Shown here: positions 5,196 to 5,432 of the stretch, piece by piece
Position numbering within the stretch: the first letter of the stretch is position 1
How the letters are laid out: each line of letters opens with the position of its first letter
Origin: an uncultured Saprospiraceae bacterium
GTDB taxonomy: Bacteria; Bacteroidota; Bacteroidia; Chitinophagales; Saprospiraceae
Length of the DNA: 5,432 bases
Reading direction: 5' to 3'
NCBI GenBank assembly: GCA_937959095.1
Contig: CALGLY010000670.1
Coordinates: 1-5,432 of the forward strand
Translations under genes and position numbers: made by a program
The notes under the pieces: generated by a model
What the model saw: only the letters and a program-made list of their open reading frames with translations
What the model was told of the DNA's origin: nothing
The model's database searches: none

Positions 5196-5432
5196 ATGAA
5201 AAATATTATCCTATTAGGATTATTTATAGTACTGCCTTATTTGCTGATTGCACAACAAAGCAAACAACAAATTACCTTACAACCTGGCTGGAACTCTATT
5301 TACTTAGAAATAGACCCAACACCGAATAAGTGTACAGAGTTGTTCAAGGGGCTAGATATAGAAAGCGTATGGGCATTGGCAAAACAATTTAATACCACTT
5401 CTAAGACAGGTTTGGATTGGCTTATCTATCAT
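5196..5432 (+). CDS. Start of a secreted protein (3' end beyond the window)
   Basis: The ATG at 5196 opens a frame running to the window edge, 79 codons. The first 20 or so residues are a signal peptide (MKNIILLGLFIVLPYLLIAQ). The mature start, ITLQPGWNSIYLEIDPTP then LFKGLDIESVWAL, resembles an N-terminal module (L.PGWN.VYLE..P......F.GL.I.SVW) I remember at the beginning of large secreted proteins in several phyla; its function is unknown to me. It follows the fibre-like gene by 43 bases with no terminator between, so one operon is likely. Given the neighbour, a C-terminal T9SS sorting domain beyond the window would be expected but cannot be seen. The lone A-rich leader lacks a Shine-Dalgarno. 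Confidence 0.8.
   Translation, partial: MKNIILLGLFIVLPYLLIAQQSKQQITLQPGWNSIYLEIDPTPNKCTELFKGLDIESVWALAKQFNTTSKTGLDWLIYH

Noticed and set aside
1..5432. CRISPR array, tRNA or rRNA genes
   Set aside because: No regularly spaced repeats with unique spacers, and no cloverleaf or rRNA-like sequence was recognised on either strand.

Overview
The window looks like an accessory stretch of a Bacteroidota chromosome. Four things point there: a secreted protein ending in a type IX secretion (T9SS) sorting domain, a short zinc-ribbon protein of a type I know from that phylum, a stand-alone RadC-like JAB protein of the kind common on Bacteroidota mobile elements, and A-rich leaders mostly lacking Shine-Dalgarno sites. 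A marine Saprospiria-type organism would fit, but that is a guess.

Layout. (1) 2-616 (+): the 3' part of a gene for a membrane-anchored, Gln-rich protein carrying three near-identical DNA/peptide repeats. (2) 617-1217: no intact gene, but much structure: a GC-rich patch, two small hairpins, an imperfect palindrome of about 110 bp bounded by 8-bp direct repeats, and a decayed minus-strand fragment (about 921-1039) that reads like the N-terminus of a type I restriction subunit HsdR. (3) 1218-1499 (+): a small single-pass membrane protein. (4) 1510-1932 (-): the zinc-ribbon protein, convergent with (3), with a 16-bp-arm palindrome folding onto its own start codon. (5) 2109-2585 (-): a RadC-like JAB-domain protein whose metal-binding HxH motif is lost, followed by a probable terminator at 2057-2080. 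(6) 2586-3091: an AT-rich regulatory region with a nested palindrome and repeated short motifs. (7) 3092-5152 (+): a 686-residue secreted protein with phage tail-fibre-like repeats and a T9SS sorting domain. (8) 5196-5432 (+): the start of another secreted protein, probably in the same operon and cut by the window edge.

The two secreted proteins at the right probably form one export unit delivering cell-surface or extracellular structures. The left half looks like a worn accessory or mobile region: a dead restriction-gene fragment, a MITE-like palindrome, a catalytically degenerate RadC-like protein and small orphan genes. I do not see one complete, clearly new system. The strongest leads are the hsdR remnant, the JAMM-dead RadC-like protein, the palindromic element, and the start-codon palindrome of the zinc-ribbon gene.
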